From: Microplitis mediator
Lineage: Eukaryota; Arthropoda; Insecta; Hymenoptera; Braconidae
Reading direction: 5' to 3'
Length of the DNA: 64,000 nt
Assembly: GCF_029852145.1 (NCBI RefSeq)
Contig: NC_079978.1
Span: 1,426,001 to 1,490,000, forward strand
Position 1 is the stretch's first letter, and each line of letters opens with the position of its first letter. Shown here piece by piece: positions 59,725-64,000 of this stretch. The position numbers were made by a program, and so were the translations under genes. The notes under the pieces were generated by a model, which saw only the letters and a list, made by a program, of their open reading frames with translations, made no database searches and had not been told where the DNA came from.

Positions 59725-62030
59725 ATGGATGAAATAATGGAAGATGGAAATCTCGTTGATCGAGTTAGAATTCTATTGCAAAGAGACATGCAATATTATC
59801 AGGTAATAAATAATAATAATAACAATAATAGGATATAAATTAAAATGAATTGATGTAGGCGCAGCAAACAGTTCTACGTGAATCATTGTGTAACAGAGTA
59901 AGCGGTGGTAAACTGGATTTTCCTCGTCACGCATCATTCGCAGCCGTTAAAATCGTTAAGTGGTGGGAAGCTGAGTTTATAATTGCATTTAAATACCCAT
60001 CAGGATTATGCGTTTCAGCTCAACAGGATTCATCAGATAAAGCTGATGAACAAGTTGTCAAAAAAACTAAACCCTCTGATTTTATTTTATTGGTTGTTGA
60101 TACATCTGAACAACTAATTGGTACTTGATATATCTACAGTTTTTTTTTTATATTAAAATAATTATTATAATTATTTTTTTTTACTTTGATTAGAACATTT
60201 ACACGCTTTAATTCAAGAATCACTTGATCACGCGGACTTGGCAGTATTGACTGCAACACTTGGAGCTGCAGCTTTAATGAGAAATTGCTTATGGTGTTAT
60301 AATCAACAGTCTAAAGATAAAATACCCAAACAAATAAGGTCTACTATATACTTTAACTTAATTATAAATTAATTTAAATAATAAATGAATAATATATAAA
60401 ATAAACAGTGAAAAACTTCATCAATGTTACAAATCGTATCAAGAAATGGCTGAAGCTGTGGCTGAGAAACTTCTTGATCTTCATTGTCGTTTAATTTCTT
60501 TATATATTTTAAACGAAGCTGACTCACTCAATTGGCAAAGCAATAAGCCTTTTTTTGAGCGAGAAAGATCCTCATTTATTATTCAAATGTGGTGGCTTTA
60601 CATGCAGGGTACGTTTTTAATAATTATAAAATTTTTTATCCTGTGTTTTTAATGAATATTAAATTAAGTTTATTAATAAATTTTATTCTTTGTATAAACA
60701 GGTACAAAAGCAGACTTATGGAATACTGTATCACCTAAAATGGCACAAAGAATATTTGCCGGGATGCTCAATGAATCACTGACCATTATCGTATCACGAT
60801 TTATTCACGTATTTAATTATAATTATAATTATCTATAAATTTACATGTACATGAATATTTTTATTTATGAATAATAAATAAAATAATAGGGACGTCCAAG
60901 TTTAACGAGGTCACAACAATTTTGGTCGGATGCGTTTAATGTTTTGAGCTGCACCGCTTACCTTGCATTAGCTGGTTCTGCTGATGCCAATGAACTTATA
61001 GGATTACGTATGAATAAATTATCAATTGTAATGAGAGATATCCATGCTAAATGCCGCGAATTGCTAATTTGTTTACTTTTGCGTGGTACACCGTTGAAAA
61101 CCCTTTATCAAGTGCGTCATTGTGTTTAATTTATTCATAACATTAAAAAAAAAATGAAAAAATTTTTTAATTGCTAATAATAATATATATAGGTTTGTCG
61201 GAACGGATTAGAAGGCATGCCGATGCTTAAGAAACAATGTGGTCCAGCACCTTGGTTGATAATAAGCGCTCCAAAGCTCTTTGGATCCCCAGTACTAAAA
61301 AGTGTTAATTTATCTTTACCAGAAGATCAAGCTCTTATCTTGGAGATAAATGTCTTGAGGTGTCAACCACAAGCTAAATGGCCTCAATTACTTAAAGTAT
61401 CACGCACTATTTTGTTAATTATATACATCAGTTATAATTTATTTACATATAAAAATAAAATAAAATAAATTGCGGTGAGTAGGTTTTATCAATGAATGAA
61501 TGCTTGGTGGCACGAATCCTGTTAAGTACACTGATACGTCAATGTGTCGGTAAAAATGAAGATATTAACTCAATGATAAGATACACTAAATCAAAAGAAA
61601 ATTCAAATGATTGTGGGGGATTTTTATGCACCGGTTGCCAACAAAATCTCTCAAATTTACCGCCTACTTTATATCTCTACAGTCTGATGTACGTATTGAT
61701 TAATACGGCAATGGATCCACTCGACGTTGTCATTCCCGCACTCAAGCAGGATATTAATTGGTCCAATTACCTTGATAGACAGCAGGTATTATGTAAACCG
61801 CTGCGGGATAACTGTTTCGATGATGACATTTCCATGTTCAAATCTCCATGACACTTATCCAATTTAAATTGATTATTATAATTTATTATTTAATACAATA
61901 AATCAGTACTATCATTTGATCTTTTAATAGGTATGGAATCAATGTCGAGCTCCCTGGTTAAATGCTCTCCTGGCTCCATTTAAAACCATTATGACACCTA
62001 TTGTCAATACTCTACTTGATGCAATAAGGG

Positions 62031-62087
<57 letters not shown>

Positions 62088-63199
62088 CATCATAAAGTAA
62101 AATAAAAATAAATTTATTAGACAGGTGCAAGTATTTATCAAACAATGTCACTGGCATTGGCTTGTTTTTCTGAGCTTTTTATGTGCACTCCAATAAACGT
62201 ACTACGTATTATTAATTTTATAAATAAAAATATACCCGCTCACTGTCATCCAATCGGTGGTTCAGTATTTATACAAATATTTTGTGCTGCTCTTTATTCA
62301 GCATTACTTGAAATATCAAATAACACCGGTGATATGTCTGACAAATCAGATATTCAAGAAACACCACCAAGTATCGCTGACTCTTATGCATTTGATCCTC
62401 AAGACAAAGCCGCCTCCGCTACAGCACTAGCTGAAGCTGTTTGCAGTATTGATGAAGACAACAAACACACCGCCCAAATAGAAGCTATAATCAAACGCTT
62501 TCAAGCATGGTATTGATTATTTTATAAATTTATCCTATTGAGACATTATTTTTATTTTAAATCGCTTTACTACCTTTAAATTCTTTTATAGGATTAAAGA
62601 AGAAGAAGAAGATAGTCCGAGAATGAAAAAATTAAATACTAGTTCTCTGTGGATTGAAACTTATGCTGACGAGTTATTATTCACGGAAATTGGACGTCGA
62701 TCTTTGAAAGTAATTTATTAAAGATTAGGAAATAGCAAATAGTCATTTTATTCATTAATTAAAATTGTTTTATAGATTACTTATGAATATTTGATACGTG
62801 CTTCGGATTGGATACTAAATAATCTTGTTAAAAGACCAGACGAAATGAAAAACGATTTTAAAAATACTACTGACGCTCATGTATCCGCGAAACCTCTTAC
62901 ATATGTCATGTTTCACATTGAACATGATCCATTTGACCAAGTAAGTCTTCTATAATATCTAAAAAAAAATCTTTTTAATAAATAAATGACTTTTTTTTTA
63001 GTGGCTAACAAATTTAGATGAATCTAATTGGCAGGTGATATTGAATATGCCGCTAGAAGTGACCCTAGATCGGCTCCAAAGTCAAATTCTCGTAAGACCA
63101 GAGTTTAAGAATATTGGAGAACTGTCGTCTGACGACAAAGATGTAGCGATTGCATTAAAAAATTTATGCGCAGCTTCACAATCAACTTCGTTTGAATAA
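59725..63199 (+). CDS. KIAA0825: KIAA0825 homologue (DUF4495-type protein)
   Basis: Thirteen exons: 59725-59802, 59859-60120, 60194-60338, 60409-60608, 60702-60808, 60890-61111, 61193-61396, 61483-61785, 61931-62029, 62121-62509, 62592-62709, 62776-62940, 63002-63199; 829 residues with consistent phases. Identification rests on collinear segments remembered from human KIAA0825: FFERERSSFIIQMWW against FYEGERCSFSIQMWH, then DLWNTVSPKMAQRIF against DLWTILPPKLAQEIL. The C-terminal stretch (WQVILNMP to LKNLC) also resembles the human end. The protein is mostly helical, without signal peptide or catalytic motif. The human gene is linked to polydactyly; its molecular role is unknown. It is about 450 residues shorter than human, with most of the difference N-terminal. 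There is no room upstream, because frataxin ends 305 bases before. Confidence 0.82.
62030..62085 (+). repeat. (ATT)n microsatellite in KIAA0825 intron 9
   Basis: About 17 ATT units immediately after the donor site of exon 9. Confidence 0.95.
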
Positions 63200-63835
63200 A
63201 CAATTTTATATTGATTAATATAATTGTTTTATTTAAAATTATAGTAATGAGGGGACAGGTAAGTAATTATATAAATATTTATTATGATGCACGATCACAA
63301 TATTTGGCACATTTATTAATAAATAAATCATATCAATTGTTATATTATTTTTAATAACTTTAATGCATAAACAAATAAATAATAATAATAATAGCCAAAT
63401 AGCTTTGTAAAAAATATTTCTACAAGTGATTAATTATAATGTATTGACACATAGTTATAATAAGTATATCGTATATTTATTTATATGTATATGAATATAT
63501 TATGTAAGAGAGCAAGAGAGAGAAAGAGAGAGAGAGAGATCGAATAACTAGCGACACTCTGTCATTTTTTACACTTGTATATTTTTTTTACATTTTTTAA
63601 AAATAGAATAATAATAAATTTAAAGAAAATAACAGTACGATAAATGAAATAATAAGCGCGAGGAAATATGTTGTAGTCAAAAATGGGAATAATTAAATGT
63701 TTTATAATTTTTATAATTTTTCAAGTTGATATTTTAAAATTTCAAAATTTTATTATTAATAATTATACTGAAAGGAAAGCCGTGATTCGGGTACGAAAAT
63801 TATTTCAATATTTATATGGGATGTAGCCAGTGGTC
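63200..63835. other. Convergent 3' region
   Basis: Non-coding, AT-rich, with an AG-rich tract at 63508-63540. It probably includes the KIAA0825 3' end and a 3' UTR of the minus-strand gene whose last coding exon starts at 63889. Confidence 0.45.
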
Positions 63836-63889
63836 TCAGTTGTCTTCAAAAGATTCTCCGTTTGAGGCCGGTCTCGTTATCGGATTTCC
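63836..63889 (-). CDS. Probable last coding exon of an unidentified gene (partial)
   Basis: On the minus strand a good acceptor (ATTTATTTACAG) is followed by an in-phase reading GNPITRPASNGESFEDN and a TGA. The peptide is compositionally normal and unlike translated intron. The rest of the gene lies beyond the right edge. With 17 residues the family cannot be named. Confidence 0.4.
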   Translation of the reverse strand, partial: GNPITRPASNGESFEDN

Positions 63890-64000
63890 CTGTAAATAAA
63901 TCCAATTAACTTATCATTTAATATAGCTCACAAACAAGACTATTATTTTCATACAAGCTGAATACTAAATTTTATAATGTCTTTTTGTTAAACGTATTAC

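Overview
This is an AT-rich, intron-dense animal nuclear window. Every gene I can identify is eukaryotic. Several point to an insect: a Sidestep-family immunoglobulin receptor, a GNBP/beta-1,3-glucan recognition protein, and short introns of roughly 60-150 bases. The composition and gene set would suit a hymenopteran such as a parasitoid wasp, but I cannot prove the order from sequence alone. No prokaryotic-style operon, CRISPR array, viral cassette or autonomous transposon is visible.

Layout, left to right. 0.2-0.9 kb: ARL16 (minus). 1.7-17.7 kb: a giant ZNF106-like gene (minus), whose first coding exon is about 14.7 kb and is followed by small exons encoding a WD40 domain. 20.1-21.3 kb: Mediator subunit MED6 (plus). 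21.5-22.6 kb: an unrecognised Ser/Thr-rich membrane protein (plus). 23.3-27.7 kb: a Sidestep-family Ig/FN3 receptor (minus), with a GC-rich candidate promoter near 29.0-29.6 kb. 29.6-41.4 kb: a gene-poor, microsatellite-rich stretch. 41.4-46.3 kb: FBXO11 (minus), head to head with RCE1 (plus, 46.9-48.8 kb). 50.2-53.5 kb: a KCTD3/SHKBP1-type BTB-WD40 gene (minus), head to head with mitochondrial ribosomal protein S10 (plus, 54.3-55.2 kb). 55.3-55.8 kb: an unrecognised small secreted protein (minus). 56.4-58.3 kb: a GNBP-like protein (minus), head to head with frataxin (plus, 58.7-59.4 kb). 59.7-63.2 kb: a KIAA0825 homologue (plus). The right edge carries the last coding exon of an unidentified minus-strand gene.

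Exon structures were rebuilt by hand from GT-AG (once GC-AG) splice sites, reading-frame phase and remembered family sequences. In every multi-exon model the coding length is a multiple of three. The genes are mostly housekeeping or signalling genes and do not form one pathway. The main shared theme is regulatory: the FBXO11/RCE1 and GNBP/frataxin divergent promoters each contain a perfect NRF-1-type palindrome.

The most noteworthy non-routine content is: (i) a 13-unit RPKST...RSKTP repeat in the ZNF106-like protein, which also lacks the vertebrate zinc fingers; (ii) four related foldback elements of 204-207 bp plus one of 556 bp, each with an 8-bp target-site duplication, one of them sitting right at a splice donor; (iii) a GNBP that appears to lack its N-terminal glucan-binding domain and its catalytic acids; and (iv) two genes with no recognisable family. 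I did not find a multi-gene novel system.
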